From Rosa chinensis (lineage: Eukaryota > Streptophyta > Magnoliopsida > Rosales > Rosaceae), in assembly GCF_002994745.2 (NCBI RefSeq), contig NC_037089.1:15022141-15086140 (forward strand): DNA of 64,000 nucleotides, given 5' to 3'. The notes below the pieces were generated by a model, which worked only from the letters and a program-made list of their open reading frames with translations, was not told the origin of the DNA and did not search any database. The position numbers were made by a program, and so were the translations under genes. Of this stretch, positions 32,223 through 43,390 are shown piece by piece (the first letter of the stretch is position 1; each line of letters starts with the position of its first letter).

Positions 32223-32529
32223 CTAGATTGATTAGGTAATATATATATATATATATATGCCTACTGCGGCTGCAGAGAGATAGAGGGAGTTAACTTGGTT
32301 ATTGGGTTATTGGGATTTTGGGTAGAGTTTATTCTAAAACTCTAATTGTATTCTCTCCAAATTGATTATAGTGGAATTTCTCGCCGGTTCCAAAGTGGAC
32401 GTAGCTCAATCACATTGATTGAGTGAACCACTATAAATTCTTGTGTTCTTGTGTTTGCTTTCTTTTTCGTTGTTTGGTCGCTCATCTAATTCCATATCAA
32501 TATTGTGTTTGTTACGCTTCCGCACAACA
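32094..32529 (+). repeat. 3' LTR of the copia element
   Basis: Same sequence as the 5' LTR, with an expanded (AT)n tract near 32180-32216. It ends 22 bp before the ATG of the RPW8 gene, in the same orientation. Confidence 0.95.
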
Positions 32530-32551
32530 GTCTGATCAGCCTTAGGGAATT

Positions 32552-33098
32552 ATGGCAGTGGAGTTACTTGGAGGAGCAGTATTTAGTCTGCTGTGTGATG
32601 GGGTTAAGCAAGCGATTGGAAAGACTGGGACTTTCAAATACCTCCTCAGAGATATCAAATCCACGCTAGAGTCTTTGAACAAACTACACTCCACAGCCAT
32701 CCAACAAATTGGAGAGTACAACCTGGAATTGGGTCTCCCAAATGACGAAATTGAAGACCTCAGAGAACAAATGGAAGAAGGGGCGAAGCTTGTTTGCAAG
32801 TTGTCCAATTTTCGTATGTGGAACTATTGCTGCATCAATTGTTACACTGACCAACTGGTTGACTTGGATAGGTTTCTCAAAAGACTGTTAGAGAACCTCA
32901 AATTGCAACAAACAAGGGATGTGAAAGAGATCTTGGATCTGCTGAGGAAATACAGCATTGAGCTTGATGAATTAAAGGGCATGTTGAAGATGTTACTACA
33001 GCAGAGACGAGGCGATGTGATGGAGACCTCGACTTCAACTGCAGGAAGTAGTACAAAGACCATGCCTCAGCAAAGTGAAGGGAACGGCAAGGAACAAG
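32552..33098 (+). CDS. RPW8-domain protein (CC-R), truncated after its first exon
   Basis: Begins MAVELLGGAVFSLLCDGVKQ, a hydrophobic N-terminal helix, then KYLLRDIKSTLESLNKL, EEGAKLVCKLS and WNYC, and ends with coiled-coil leucine repeats. This is the RPW8 domain of Arabidopsis RPW8 and of ADR1/NRG1-type helper NLRs, which act at membranes in immunity. A donor GTGACT at 33099 follows codon 182; without splicing the frame would run to 33163. The expected NB-ARC exon does not follow: within 350 bp the sequence turns into microsatellite and transposon. It could be an RPW8-only gene or the front of a broken helper NLR. The copia LTR ends 22 bp upstream. Confidence 0.75.
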
Positions 33099-33219
33099 GT
33101 GACTTTCAGATAAATATATTGTTTCTGTGGCCTTCGTCCTTATCGAGGCCGCCTTCTTCCTAGCAGGGGCGACTCGGATTCAAATGTTAATTAGATTAAT
33201 GGGCCGCCGGAGCTGCCAT

Positions 33220-33327
<108 letters not shown>

Positions 33328-33867
33328 TGCAGATCGGAATCGAAGGATGAGAGAAAAAGAAAGCACGTATGGGAGGGATGAGAGAGAGAGTGTGTGTGTG
33401 AGTGGCACCGGCGTAATTTCTAGATAATCCGAGTCTAAAAGCGACTTTCCGCTTTCAAATTGGGTGAATGGGAATACTAATAAGTTGGTGGGGTGAGTGG
33501 GAATGTTTTAATTAAAATTTGTGCATTTGGTCAAGATCCCAATGTCCATTTATTCAATTTTGGGGTTAATTAACCCTACTTACCCAAACATTTTAAGTGA
33601 TCATTTCCCTAATACCCAATTAAGTTTTTTTTTTATTTATTCCTTTTTATTTATTTTTGGGATAATTTTGTCCTCTCCTTCTTTGTCACTTAGAAAAAGA
33701 AGTCATTGGAGACCTTGCCAGACTCCGGTGACCAGTGGCCTATCGCGGACTCTGGTGACGGACTCCGGCGACCGGTGACCGGAATCCCGCGACCGATCGC
33801 CGGAATCCAGAATCCGACTACCGGACTGGTGACCGGATTCCGGCGCCTGAATTTATTGCCCCCTAAT

Positions 33868-33982
33868 AATACCCAGTAACCATATTATTGCCCTCCAATA
33901 ATCATATTATTCCTCCCAATAATCATATTATTGCCCCCAATAATCATATTATTACCCTCCAATAATTATATTATTGCCCTCA
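33868..33982. repeat. Minisatellite, about 23-bp unit
   Basis: Five to six imperfect copies of CCCAATAATCATATTATTGC. Confidence 0.85.
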
Positions 33983-34389
33983 AGTGAATTGCATAAACTC
34001 CCAAAACCAAAATGAATACACTACAAACACAATTGATCAATTTATATGTTCAATTGTACACGTTCACTTTTTTTTTTTTGCCTTTTTTTTCCTTCCCCAT
34101 TCTCGAAGCTCACAGTATACCAAAAAAAAAAAAAAAGTGCTCTGGGCACCAGATCGGATCGACAGGGGACGAAGACACCGGCGATTGCTCTAGGGACGAA
34201 GACACCGGTGATTGGCGCGACTGGTGGCCGGTGGTCTGTACAGATCGGCGACGAGATACAGGTCTGGCTCGTCGCAGTCTAGGTCGAGGAACACTGGAGG
34301 TCATGGTTTGATGAGGAACAAGTGAATAAATCTCAGAAGCTTTGATCGTTTGTTCAACGACTACGCCAACTCCGGCCGGGATCGGTTGT

Positions 34390-34512
34390 TCAGAAGCTTT
34401 GACGGTGGGCTCGAGGTCGAAAAAAATGGCGCGTGGGACGTGCTTGCCGGCACCAGTCTCGGAGAAGAAGGTGTTGAAGGCGTCGTTGCTCAGCATCTGG
34501 CCGTTTGGCTAG
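34390..34512 (-). pseudogene. Captured alpha-tubulin exon fragment
   Basis: The minus strand reads NGQM, then a gap where the family has DKTVGGG, then [19 protein letters not shown] and FFDLEPTV, and diverges after KAS. This is the N-terminal nucleotide-binding region of alpha-tubulin. A 7-residue deletion and the immediate loss of similarity on both sides show that it is a fragment. It lies in repeat-rich sequence with no introns or flanking tubulin exons. Confidence 0.8.
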
Positions 34513-34799
34513 AGAGAGAGAGAGTGTAGTTTGTTAATTAAAATGAGGGCAAAACTATCAATAAATGTTAGATTGGGTAAATGGGAGCAAAAAACTCTTA
34601 GTTGAATAAGTAGGCAATTTTTAGGCTAAAATTGGGTAAGTGGTCACAGCCCCTAAAAATTTTACCTTCCTTTGATTATGGATTAACAAAATCTCATTCT
34701 TCATTTTGTATATAATTAGAACACAAACCTAACAACAATATACATAATAAACTTGAATCAAAGGAAATCAATCACTAAAAAGGGGCTTAATCATTTTCA

Positions 34800-35335
34800 T
34801 CCAATGCGCTTGCATAGTGTCGTTGCTTGTGTCCCTTACCCTAATTTATGCTCAGAGAAGGGTTTTTGATGTGACAAAATACGATGTTTGTGGAGATGGA
34901 AGAACAGATAACAGCAAGGTAATACTAACGACAATCTTACTTTTAAATTTTTAATCCAAGAGATAAAGATGATGAAGTAATTCAATTATTTATGGGATTT
35001 TTTTGGTTTAATTTCTAGGCCTTGATTAATGCATGGAATGGAGCTTGTCAGAATATTGGAGGAAGTATGGTGCTGTTCCCAAGAGGCACATTGGTGGTGG
35101 CTCCCGTGGTTCGTCCAGGTCCATGTAAGGGACCAATGTGGAAATTCAGGGTACCCTACAGGCTTCTAAGGAGGTCAAAGATTTCATTGATATTGACCAT
35201 TGGATCACCATAAAATACGTTCACCGCTTGAAGATTATTAGTGGTGGAACCCTAGATGGCCTCGGAGCCGATGGTGGGGGATATAGTGACTGCCAAAAAA
35301 TCCAGGCCGTTGCAACTTGCAAGCAACTTCGTGCT
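34800..35335 (+). pseudogene. Polygalacturonase (GH28) fragment
   Basis: Exon 1 (about 34800-34918) encodes the end of a signal peptide (LLVSLTLIYAQ) and FDVTKYDVCGDGRTDNSK. Exon 2 (35019-35335) encodes ALINAWNGACQN, VLFPRGTLVV, GPCKGP and, after a frameshift near 35137, QGTL...SGGTLDGLGADGGGYSDC. These are the N-terminal beta-helix coils of pectin-degrading exo-polygalacturonases. There is no start Met, and the catalytic Asp residues and all later exons are missing. Confidence 0.8.
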
Positions 35336-35901
35336 GTAAGTGCTTCTTACACTGCTGGCTTCAATTTTTCCTTATTCATGAGATGATGATAATTCTGTGT
35401 TTAGATCCTCTGTTTGTTTTTTCTCTCTCTTTCCATTTTCAAGGTTATTTTGATTGGGCTTTGGTGTAGGGGTCTCGTTACAAGCTGCAATTTTGAAGTT
35501 CCATGAATTCTGATAGCCAGGCAGATTTCCCGATTTTGCTTTTCAATCCCTCTTTTACTTCTTTTCTTCTTCTTTACTCCAAGATACCTATAAAACAAAT
35601 AAACAAAGTAAATAACTAGAAAATACACTAAACTAACAAAGAAAGTATGGAGATTAACGCTATTAACATCGCATAAATATGCTCTTATCAAATTCAACTA
35701 CGACGGCCATGGCGGACGTTGGTGGTGCAGGATTTGTAGCGGTTGAAGAGGATATAAAGTTTAGAATTAAGGTTTTCTTTTGTTTTTTAATTTCAGTTGG
35801 GTCTCCTACTGTTTGTTTGAGCTCTGACTTTTGTGTACTAATAATCTATTGGGTCTTTTTATTAGATTTTGTTTAAGTTATTTTAGAATGCCTGTTAAAT
35901 C
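35336..35901. other. Spacer between polygalacturonase fragment and LINE
   Basis: No supported gene. A short open stretch at 35700-35780 (MADVGGAGFVAVEEDIKF) before a GT-like site is not recognised. Confidence 0.4.
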
Positions 35902-36226
35902 AAGATTGATTTACATGGGAAAAGAATTGGCCCTAGAGTAGGTCGTAGTTATGTGGATGCTACCTATAATGAGGGTGATGGCAGTGGAGAAGGAAGTGGA
36001 GCTAAGTCATTCTGGTCTGTCAGGTAGGAGCAAACAATCATTTAGAGGTGGTTCGTCACGGGTATCAAAGTCTCTACAGATTTAGGGTCCATGCCATGAC
36101 ACTGCAACCTCTTCGGTGAAAACGATGGTCGATAAACCCAGGTTTGTTGGTGTCAAGATTGCAGAGAGAAGGTTGGTGGTGAACAGTAGTAGGCATGATG
36201 GGGGTTTATAAGCTAAAATAGTTCCA

Positions 36227-36706
36227 ATGGAGGAGGTGGGAAGTCAGAGTGTAGGTGATATTGATTCGGATAGGTGTGGTGATCAGAGACTCCAGTTGAC
36301 TATTCAACCGACTATGAACTTGGTGGATAGTGACGCAGTTCGTAGGTTGGGGTCGGCTTTCAGGGAAGTCTTTGGTCAAAACGCTCATTATGGTGAGGGT
36401 GGTCTGTTTGTGGTGTCTGCTTTTAATGCAATGGATAAGGGTAAAGTGGCTACGTTGGAATTTTCTTTAGGTGCCAATAGAAAGCCCCCAGTAGGCAAAA
36501 AGACTCTGAAGGGCAGGAAACTAATATCTGTGTCAGCTAAAAGAAAGTTGAGATTGGAAGGGGCTCCAAATGAAGGTAATATGGAGGTTGGGGGGGGAAG
36601 AGGAAATGTTGTGGAAGGTGAAGATCGACTATCTAAGAAGGTGATGTTTTCGTCAAGTGTCCCTGAAGTGGTGGGTGCAGCGGGGCTGCCCCACCACGAG
36701 CAATGA
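36227..36706 (+). pseudogene. LINE ORF1 C-terminal remnant
   Basis: 159 codons, Lys/Gly/Val-rich, with a basic patch (KKTLKGRKL, AKRKLRLE). It precedes ORF2 directly, whose start (MRIMSWNVRGM) overlaps the end of this frame. The zinc-knuckle part of plant L1 ORF1 lies in the truncated, stop-containing sequence before it. Confidence 0.6.
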
Positions 36707-39700
36707 GGATCATGAGTTGGAACGTCCGAGGGATGAGGGGATCCCGAACATTCAGAGACCTGAAAGATCTCATCTGCGTCCATAAGCCTGATTTGGTTTT
36801 TCTTATTGAAACGAAGATGACATTGTGTCAAATGGGAAAGTTGAAGTCATGATTGGGTATGGATGAAATTCTTTCAGTACTGAGAGATGAAACTAATGGT
36901 GGTTGCTAGGGTGGATTACGTATGCTCTGGAGGAATAACATTACAGTTTCTTTTATTTCTTCGAGTTTTTATTATATTGATACTATGGTTACTAGGGAGG
37001 ATGGCTATAAGTGTAGGGTGACGGGGTTCTATGGTGAGTCGACTACTAGTCAGAGACATTTATCATGGGATTTGTTGCGTAATTTGGCTGGGGAGCGAGA
37101 AGGACCTTGGTTGTGTTGTGGGGATTTTAATGAGATCTTGTGTGTCAATGAAAAGACAGGTTCGACTATTAGATCGCAGAGACAGATTGATAATTTTCGA
37201 TATGCCTTGGAAGATTGTGGTTTGTATGAGTTTGCTTTTACGGGGTATGAATTTACATGGGATAATAGACGGGAGGGCGATGCTAATGTGAAGGAAAGAA
37301 TTGATAGAGGATTTGGTAATTTTGAGCTAATTCAGGAGTGTGGAGGATTCTTAGCTCATCATCTTGTCACAATGGCCTCGGACCATTGCCCTATCCTTAT
37401 TGAACGTGAACCTCTTGTGGCCAATGGTGGTATTAATCAAAGACGAGCTGACGAGGTAGAAGGTTTTTGTTTGAGGAAATGTGGACCAAGGAGGAGGAGT
37501 GTGGTCTTTTAGTTCAACAAACATGGGCTGGTGGTAGTAACGGTGGAGTAGTTGTCAAAATTAGAAGGGTGGCTAAGAGATTGAAAATGTGGGGAAAGGA
37601 TAAATTTGGTAGTGTATGTCGGCAGGTGAATGAATTTAGACTGGAGCTTGATGATTTGCAGCGTCAATCACCTTCCCCTGAAATCATGCAAAAGAGAAGG
37701 GAAGTGGAAATTAACTTAGACAAAGTGTTGGAGAGGGAGGAAATTATGTGGTGTCAAAGATCTAGGGTTAATTGACTCCAACATGGGGATCGGAATACTA
37801 AATTTTTCCACAGCTATGCAAGGCAAAGGGGACGTACCAATAAAATCTCGGATATATTGGGAGAAGATAATCGGTGGAGAACTAGTATGCATGATATTGG
37901 GTTTGAGTTTGTAACATATTTTCGGCATTTGTTTTCCTCTACTGGTGGGCAGTTCAATGATAGTATGTTCCAAGCCATTAGTGCAAGAGTTTATGAAGCT
38001 CATGTGGATTCACTTTCAAAAAGTTTTACAAGGGCAGAAGTGGAAAGGGCTCTCAAAGGAATGGGAGCTACAAAGGCTCCAGGACTGGATGGGATGCCCC
38101 CCATTTTCTATTAGAAGTATTGGTCTGTTGTGGGTTCGGAGGTGGTAGCGAGATGTTTGGATTTTCTTAATGGACAAGGTTCTATTGTGGAGCTTAACCA
38201 TACTTTAATTGCATTAAGTCCGAAGTTTAGACCGATTAGTCTCTGTAATGTGTTGTATAAGTTGGTGTCGAAGACTTTGGCTAATAGATTGAAGTTTGTG
38301 CTTCCGGATGTTATTTCTGATTACCAGAGTGTGTTCATACCAAATAGGTCTATTCATGATAGTGTGATTGCGGCCTTTGAGGTAATTAATAATCTGAAGA
38401 GGTGAGGTAAGAAGAGTAGACAGAAGGTGGCGTTGAAGCTAGACATGGCTAAAGCCTATGATAGAGTGGAATGGAATTTTCTGAAAAAGATGATGGAGGT
38501 GTTGGGTTTCCCTAGTAGATTTGTGGAGCTTATTATGGAGTGCATACAGCCTGTTACTTATTCTATTTTACTCGAGGGCAAACCTTTTGGGATGGTGAGG
38601 CCTAGGCAAGGTGATCCAATTTCCCCATATCCCTTTATCATTGTTGCTGAGGGATTCTCTTCTTCATTACGGAAGGCAGAGGCTGATAACCAGATACATG
38701 GTGTTGCAATAGCAAGGGGAGCTCCTTCTATATCTCATTTGTTTTTTGCAGATGACAGTTTACTTTTCTGTGATGCTTCGAAGGAGGATTGCATGAGGCT
38801 AAAGGAGGTTTTTGGGATGTATGAATTAGCTTCGGGGCAGAAAATTAATACAGATAAATCTACTATTATTTTTAGCCCGAGAACGTCACATGGGGTGAAG
38901 GAGGAGTGTTGTGAAATCCTTGACATGAAGATGGTACCATGCCATGAGAGGTACCTAGGATTGCCTACAATTACAGGGAGAGATAAGAAGCGTACCTTTC
39001 GAGGTGTGGCGGATAAGGCTTGGAAGCGTGTTCAAGGATGGGAAGGCAAGATCTTATCCAAAGGTGGCAGGGAGATCCTTATCAAAGCAGTTGAGCAGGC
39101 AATTCCTACATATACTATGACTGTATTTCAGCTACCAATTGGAACGTGTGAGGAGATAAATAAACATTTAGCACGGTTTTGGTGGAGCAAGCCAGGAGGG
39201 AGAGGAATTCATTGGAGGAGCTGGGATCGTATGTGTATGAGTAAGAATGAAGGTGGATTGGGTTTTAGGGAGTTCCAACAATTTAACAAAGCGCTTGTGG
39301 CAAAACAAGGATGGAGACTATACGTTATCCTGACTCACTAGTTGGCAGAATGCTTAAGGCTCGGTATTTTTCAAAATCCAATTTCCTTGAGGCTGATGTG
39401 GGGAAGAATCCTTCATCTATATGGCGTGCTATCGTTTGGGGTGGGGAATTATTCAAGCAAGGGTTGAGGTGGAGAATGGGTAATGGCGAAGATATAAGAG
39501 TCTTTCTTGACCCGTGGGTATCTGAGTTGAATGGTTTTGGTGTGACTTATAAATCTGGTGTGAATATGACAATAAAGGTGTCAAAATTGATTTCAGTTTC
39601 AGGAGGATGGGATATATCCAAATTGGAGCAAATAGGTACAGCTCAGGAGGTTGATGTTCTTCTATGTATCCCACTAGTGAGGCTGGGTGGACGTGACTAA
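36702..39700 (+). pseudogene. LINE ORF2: endonuclease and reverse transcriptase
   Basis: The endonuclease begins SWNVRGMRGSRTFRDL and includes KPDLVFLIETKM, WLCCGDFNEIL and the terminal SDHCPIL. The RT domain runs from about 38030 (KAPGLDGMPPIFY) through FRPISLCNVLYK, LDMAKAYDRVEW, the catalytic FADDSLLFCD and LGLPTITGR, to a WWSKPGGRGIHW thumb region. Stops and frameshifts near 36850, 36910, 37510, 37774, 38113, 38403 and 39340 disable it. The C-terminal part lies beyond the CACTA insertion. Confidence 0.85.
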
Positions 39701-40289
39701 TTAATCCGGAATCAAAATGGACATGGAAAGTACTTAGTGAAGAGAGGGTATTGGTTGGCTCTTAAGGATGCAAGAGGGCGAGGAGTTCACCAAAATCCGG
39801 CACCGGTGGCCGCTGATTATTGGTGTCATCTTTAGAAACTTAAACTCCACTACTAGAAAAACAGGCATTTTCACACAGATTTCATCTGTGTGAATACATA
39901 CAAATTCACACGGATTTCTGTGTGTATTCATCTTTCACACAATACAGTCACGGATTTGTAATTTATACATGTTGCGAGCGTTGCTAATGCCCTCTCACAC
40001 AGAAAAGGCTGTCCGTGTGTAATATTTGTGCGGACCCCACTTTAATTTCAGCAACTACACTTATATCTGTATTTATATATTCATTGAATTTTAATTAATT
40101 TAACTTCATTTAATTTTTTTTTTTTTATTCCTCCATTTACTGTATTGTCCTTCATGTGATTTTCCAGAATTGGAGTCTTTCAAATTGTCTTGAGAGCTTC
40201 TATAATACGCCAGACGCAACAAAGCAGTGACTGATCATCTCAGGCTGCTTGATTTCAACCTGATTGAAGCGCAACTCCATGACCAATAG

Positions 40290-40540
40290 TAACCCCAGCA
40301 AGAAGCCAGGCCCTTCGTCATTCCTCACAGCCAATAACATATGCCTTGGGATAATCCTGTTCTTCTTGTTGCCCCGAGCTACATTTCCAGACAACTCCAG
40401 CACCTGAACTAAAACCCACAGACAAAATTAGGTCAAAATCTCAAGGCGAAATTGAAATATACCCTAAACTTCAAACTCAAAGCTGAAACCCTTACTAACA
40501 AAATTGAACCGAAACTCTAAATTTATAAATGCAAGAGCGA

Positions 40541-40585
<45 letters not shown>

Positions 40586-40790
40586 GCGCAATTTCAGTTG
40601 TGAGGTACTCAAGCACACGGCCAAGTAGATAGGAGCACCGGAGCCGACACGCTGAGCATACCTTCCCTTCTTCAAGTAGTGGCCAATCCTACTGACCGGA
40701 AATTGCAGACCGGCTTTGACGGAGCGAGTCACCACCTTCTTCTTGGGGCCATCGCCCTTCCTTCCTCCGGCTTGCACTTCAGACCCCTCT
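40290..40790 (-). pseudogene. Captured histone H2A gene fragment
   Basis: Exon 1 (about 40790-40590) reads [20 protein letters not shown], then [20 protein letters not shown] and IYLAV; a frameshift at about 40620 follows, after which the next frame gives [10 protein letters not shown]. Exon 2 (from 40403, after a TTCAG acceptor) reads [20 protein letters not shown] and [10 protein letters not shown], then shifts frame. Intron position and sequence are those of a canonical plant H2A, which packages DNA with H2B. Two frameshifts and a lost C-terminal tail rule out a functional histone. The exons keep their intron, so capture was at the DNA level. Confidence 0.9.
40536..40582. repeat. (GA)n microsatellite inside the CACTA
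   Basis: About 20 GA units next to the H2A exon 1 end. A shorter (GA)n lies at about 40988-41010. Confidence 0.9.
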
Positions 40791-41866
40791 GGAACCTATC
40801 AACAACACAAAACCAAACCAACCCCAACAAAAAAAATTCTCAGATCCACAAATAATAAATCTTACACCCATAGATCTACAATAAAGAATCACAAAAATAG
40901 CAAGAAAATTACATAGAATAACAAAGACAATGGTAGAGAGAAATAACTGAAAACCAGATGTAAAGCTTAGTACTTCATAGATAGATCTGGAGAGAGAGAG
41001 AGAGAGAGAGGTAGGTGGTTCTGACTTGAGAGACCTGAAAAACTTAAATGGAGAGATATTATCTCTCTCTCTCTCTGCGTCTCTCTTTCTCTGAGTCTAC
41101 GAGTGTCTGAAAATGGGGGCTTAACCTCAGTAGTCAAAAGTCAAAACAGCGTGCAAAGATTTTCAACCGCAGTCAATTTCTAACCATTCTAAAAGCGAGA
41201 CCCGAAATCACCGGTGACCTAGTCCTTTGTTACCGGCTACAGCCCGCTGGCCCAATCACCAAGCCCCATACAGCGACAATCCCGATTAATAATGAAGGCA
41301 GAATGACTTAGACGAACCATGTTGGAATTTTGCAGAAGCTATTGAAAAGATTTCACACGGATATCTGTGTGAAACCTGGAAATAGTGAGCCAAATAAAAT
41401 TACACTACTAAAATTATGTATTTAAATTTTGTCTTTTAGTTTATTTTGATATAAAACTCACACGGATGGCCGTGTCAGTTCTAAATATTAACATTTTTTT
41501 TTCAGTTACATAAATATTAACACTATTCATATATAATTATGTTTACTAGAATCTTATTATTCATATTTTTACACAGATATCCGTGTGAAAAAATATTTCA
41601 CACTGAAAACCGTGTGAATTTTTAATTTACCTCCGACAGTTTACAGAATTCTCTGAATTTTACTTTATTTCACACGGATTCCGTGTGTAAATTGACTTGA
41701 AAAATATTGGGTCCCAGTTTGAACATTATGTGGCCACAATAGTCTGTGCGGAAAATGTATACACACGGATTCCGTGTGTACTATAACACTTTATACACCG
41801 ATAATTGTCCGTGTGAAGCTCTGTGACAACGTCATCCGTGTGAAATGACCTATTTATCTAGTAGTG

Positions 41867-42876
41867 CTCCCTCCAAAGATGTTGCATTTTATCTTGAGGT
41901 GTTCAAAGGGGACTATGCCATGCATGAGTTCTTTATACACGAGACCGCATTGTGAACGTTCCTATGTGCTCTAAATGCCAGTAAGCTTATGAAACACCTT
42001 TACACGCAACATATCAGTGTCCTTCAAGTGTTGCGGTGTTGGAAAAGGTGTGTTTTTTCTCTAAGTTGGGCTATGGTGCATGGGGCAGTTTTATGGAGTT
42101 TCTAGAAGATGCTAGAAGAAACTATCAGTGGATGAGGTTAGTTTTTTAATTGTTCTCTTTTGGGTTAATTGGAAAGAAAGAAATGTCATGGTGAGCAAGG
42201 AAAAGATTCTTTGGTGGTGTATGAAATGGGTGCTTCCATATGGGAGAGCATTAAGCAAGCAAAACTTCGTGGTCATGGGGGTCATGTGGATGACTATACT
42301 GGAGCTGGTTATGCAAATATGATTTGGGCTCCACCACCATTGGGAAGGCTTAAATTAAACTGTGATGCATCAGTGGCTGCTAATGGAGAACAAGTGGGTG
42401 TTGGTATTGTATGCCGCGATAGTGAAGGAAATTTTGTCGCAGCATTGGGAGAGAAGCTTGTTGGAAGATTAAGTCCTTGTGCAGCTGAGTTGCTTTCTGT
42501 ATTGAGGGATCTTGAGTGGGCTATAGACCAGAGGTGGAATGGTTTGGTAATTGAAACAGATTGTTTGGAGGCTGTGAGTATGGTAAATGGAAGTGATGAA
42601 TGTCTTGCAAGTGAGGGTGTCTTGGTGGAGCGAATTAGAGAGATTTTGGCTGCTTTGGATATTCCTAATATTCATCATGTTCCGAGGGTGGCTAATATGG
42701 CGGCTTATACGGTGGCAGGAGTGGTAGCCCAGGGTAATGGGCATAGTAGTTGGTTAGGGGTTGGGCCTCTTTGGCTCATGGATGTCATTATTAATGACGG
42801 ACCCGTAACTTGTTTAGGTTCTAGGGAGGAAAGTGGGGATTTTATGTCCACTACCGGATATTCCCATGTTTTGTAA
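41867..42876 (+). pseudogene. LINE ORF2 C-terminus: zinc-binding and RNase H region
   Basis: After the CACTA the LINE resumes with a zf-RVT-like pattern (CSKCQ...ETPLHATYQC, about 41970-42010). An RNase H domain follows at about 42340-42700: LKLNCDASVAANGEQVGVG, ETDCLEAVSMV, and the end HVPRVANMAAY. It ends in the tail STTGYSHVL-stop that is shared with the element at 21359-22500. Acquired RNase H domains are known in plant L1 elements. Confidence 0.8.
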
Positions 42877-42933
42877 TTTTGGTTAGCCTTTGAATAAAAG
42901 TTTACTTATTCTCAAAAAAAAAAAAGATTGATT

Positions 42934-43390
42934 GAAATTGGGTTCTGAAGTACAGGTCAGCCTAATATGTACATAAACCAGTCACAACCAATCTCCTTTT
43001 ACAAGGCCTTTTAATGTAATTTTCCATATTTAATGAAATCTCATTTTACCGACCAAAAAGAAAAAATCATAGTTTTAATGTTTATCAAATATATATAAAT
43101 GCTTTAATGCAAACACTCTTTCTGTTTTTGTTAAGTTCAACTGAGAAAGGCGTTGAGATTTTTAGTTCTGTAGATGAACTAAAAATAACGAGGCTTGCAT
43201 TTTTTTATATCAATATGGATGTGTGAAAGTAAATTGTAAAAAAAATTGAAAAATTAATGAAAGGTAATACTTAATTAGATAAGTTAATTAGAACAGTCAA
43301 AAACTAAATTAAATACTTAGAAATAAAAAAGTAATCATAATAAAATCATAATCGCATAAAATTTGGGAATTAATAACTGTGTAAGTTTGC
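42934..43390. other. AT-rich spacer
   Basis: Between the LINE and the RBOH pseudogene; no feature recognised. Confidence 0.5.

Larger units (their letters stand above)
27491..32529 (+). mobile_element. Ty1-copia LTR retrotransposon, nearly complete
   Basis: LTRs at 27491-27906 (416 bp) and 32094-32529 (436 bp) differ by a few substitutions and AT-repeat length. A 5-bp duplication GTCTG flanks it (27486-27490 and 32530-32534). The primer site TGGCATCAGAGC (27910-27921) differs by one base from the Met-tRNA consensus. A purine-rich tract (AAGGTGGAGA) precedes the 3' LTR. Gene order gag, protease, integrase, RT, RNase H is that of copia. The LTRs start TATTG and end CAACA, so the usual TG terminus is TA in both copies. 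At least a gag-pol frameshift and stops at 30106 and 30942 disable it. Confidence 0.95.
33430..34670. mobile_element. Degraded Mutator-like element with captured alpha-tubulin fragment (tentative)
   Basis: Both flanks carry related inverted sequence: CCTACTTACCCAAAC and TACCCAATT on the left (33570-33625), and the complementary TTGGGTAAGTGG and TTGAATAAGTAGG on the right (34595-34655). They are diverged and I find no clean target duplication. Inside are a 23-bp minisatellite, a duplicated GGGACGAAGACACCGG unit and a tubulin exon piece. There is no transposase. Confidence 0.35.
39848..41866. mobile_element. Non-autonomous CACTA element with captured histone H2A
   Basis: Termini are CACTACTAGAAAAACAGG and ...TATTTATCTAGTAGTG, and an exact 3-bp duplication CTC flanks it (39845-39847, 41867-41869), diagnostic for CACTA. 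Subterminal regions (39880-40030 and 41350-41850) carry about a dozen CACACGGAT / ATCCGTGTG motifs in both orientations. The interior encodes no TNPD/TNPA transposase but holds two H2A exons. It is inserted in the LINE and therefore younger than it. Confidence 0.95.
35912..42923 (+). mobile_element. L1-type LINE, 5'-truncated, split by a CACTA insertion
   Basis: A 10-bp duplication AAGATTGATT flanks it (35902-35911 and 42924-42933), and it ends in poly(A). Without the 2019-bp CACTA at 39848-41866 the LINE is about 5.0 kb. The ORF1 remnant (36227-36706) lacks its N-terminus. ORF2 follows with endonuclease, RT, zinc-finger and RNase H regions. The duplication directly at a truncated 5' end fits target-primed reverse transcription that stopped early. 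Confidence 0.9.

Noticed and set aside
36388..36831. Minus-strand 147-codon frame
   Set aside because: Antisense of the LINE ORF1/ORF2 junction; no domain.
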